Shown: positions 12,428 to 12,707 of the stretch, piece after piece
Layout: every line of letters starts with the position of its first letter
Position numbering within the stretch: the stretch's first letter is position 1
Source of the DNA: JAICTV01 sp035634055
GTDB taxonomy: Bacteria; Planctomycetota; Phycisphaerae; Tepidisphaerales; Tepidisphaeraceae
Direction: 5' to 3'
Length of the DNA stretch: 12,707 nt
Assembly: GCA_035634055.1 (NCBI GenBank)
Contig: DASQDR010000257.1
Span: forward strand, 1 to 12,707
Notes under the pieces: generated by a model
Database searches by the model: none
What the model was told of the DNA's origin: nothing
Seen by the model: the letters and a program-made list of their open reading frames with translations, nothing else
Program-made: the position numbers and the translations under genes

Positions 12428-12707
12428 ATGGCCGTTGCTGAAGCCCAGTTCTCGTGTCAGTCGTGCGGGAAATCGTACAAGTGGAAGCCGGAGTTCGCCG
12501 GCCGCAAGGTCAAGTGCAAGTGCGGCACGGTCATGACCGCGCCGGCCAAGTCGCCGGCGCGCCCGGCGCCGCGGGAGGACGAGGACGGCCCGGACCTGGA
12601 CGCGCTCTACTCGCTGGCGGACGAGGGGAAGTTGGCGGCGGCGGCCGCCCCGGCGGTCATCCGCTGCCCGTCGTGCCACGAGGAACTCGAGCCGGGCGCG
12701 GGGCTCT
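12428..12707 (+). CDS. CxxC zinc-ribbon protein, N-terminal part only (runs off right edge)
   Basis: The first 93 residues of a protein starting MAVAEAQFSCQSCGKSYKWK. C10-x2-C13 and C30-x-C32 form a zinc-ribbon-like motif of the 'SCxSCGKxxxxxxxxAGxxxxCxCG' kind that I recall as common in planctomycete proteins. A P/A/D/E-rich linker follows (about 38-78), then a second CPSC (80-83) that probably begins another ribbon. No membrane segment or catalytic domain is visible yet, so function is unknown. Such proteins often continue into membrane or regulatory domains, which this window cannot show. The promoter and SD upstream indicate its own transcription unit, 183 bp after the pseudouridine synthase gene. 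Confidence 0.85.
   Translation, partial: MAVAEAQFSCQSCGKSYKWKPEFAGRKVKCKCGTVMTAPAKSPARPAPREDEDGPDLDALYSLADEGKLAAAAAPAVIRCPSCHEELEPGAGL

Overview
The window looks like chromosomal DNA of a GC-rich planctomycete, most likely class Phycisphaerae and close to Tepidisphaeraceae (Humisphaera/Tepidisphaera-like). The main evidence is the giant surface protein at 4000-9507. It carries an N-terminal LEGRRLL motif of the planctomycete 'LEPR-XLL' type, and a C-terminus with two EF-hand/dockerin-like loops (GDADLNGRINGDDY and GDFDYNGRIDGDDY) of a kind I recall from exported Phycisphaerae proteins. Very high GC, several short dispersed palindromic repeats and few clear promoter/SD signals agree with this. 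No database search was possible, so the placement is inference.

Layout: three genes lie on the minus strand. From the left edge these are a truncated quinone oxidoreductase-type MDR dehydrogenase (1-821), an HrpB-type DEAH helicase (910-3699) and a 1835-residue secreted amidase/adhesin-like protein (4000-9507). A 201-bp divergent intergenic region (9508-9708) separates them from three plus-strand genes: a membrane-anchored alpha/beta hydrolase (9709-11025), an RluA/RluD-family pseudouridine synthase with an S4 domain (11375-12244), and the start of a CxxC zinc-ribbon protein (12428-right edge). Spacers of 88, 300, 349 and 183 bp, several holding repeats or promoter-like motifs, suggest mostly separate transcription units. 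The functions (RNA helicase, RNA modification, cell-wall hydrolysis, redox, lipase-like hydrolase) do not form an obvious pathway.

The least ordinary content is repetitive. A module close to CGTGGCTTGGGCGTCCCGCCCGAGCG occurs as inverted pairs. One pair sits in frame inside hrpB (1928-2061) and encodes about 45 low-complexity residues. Another pair sits just upstream of hrpB (3817-3916), and a single copy lies 32 bp before the pseudouridine synthase start (11317-11342). The 349-bp gap at 11026-11374 is almost filled with three repeat types, including a perfect 34-bp direct repeat and a large imperfect hairpin. hrpB also has a 15-bp tandem repeat encoding GAGD-like pentapeptides. I found no CRISPR, tRNA, rRNA, insertion sequence, phage or defence genes, and I do not see a clearly new multi-gene system. 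The best leads are the in-frame palindromic element and the architecture of the giant amidase.
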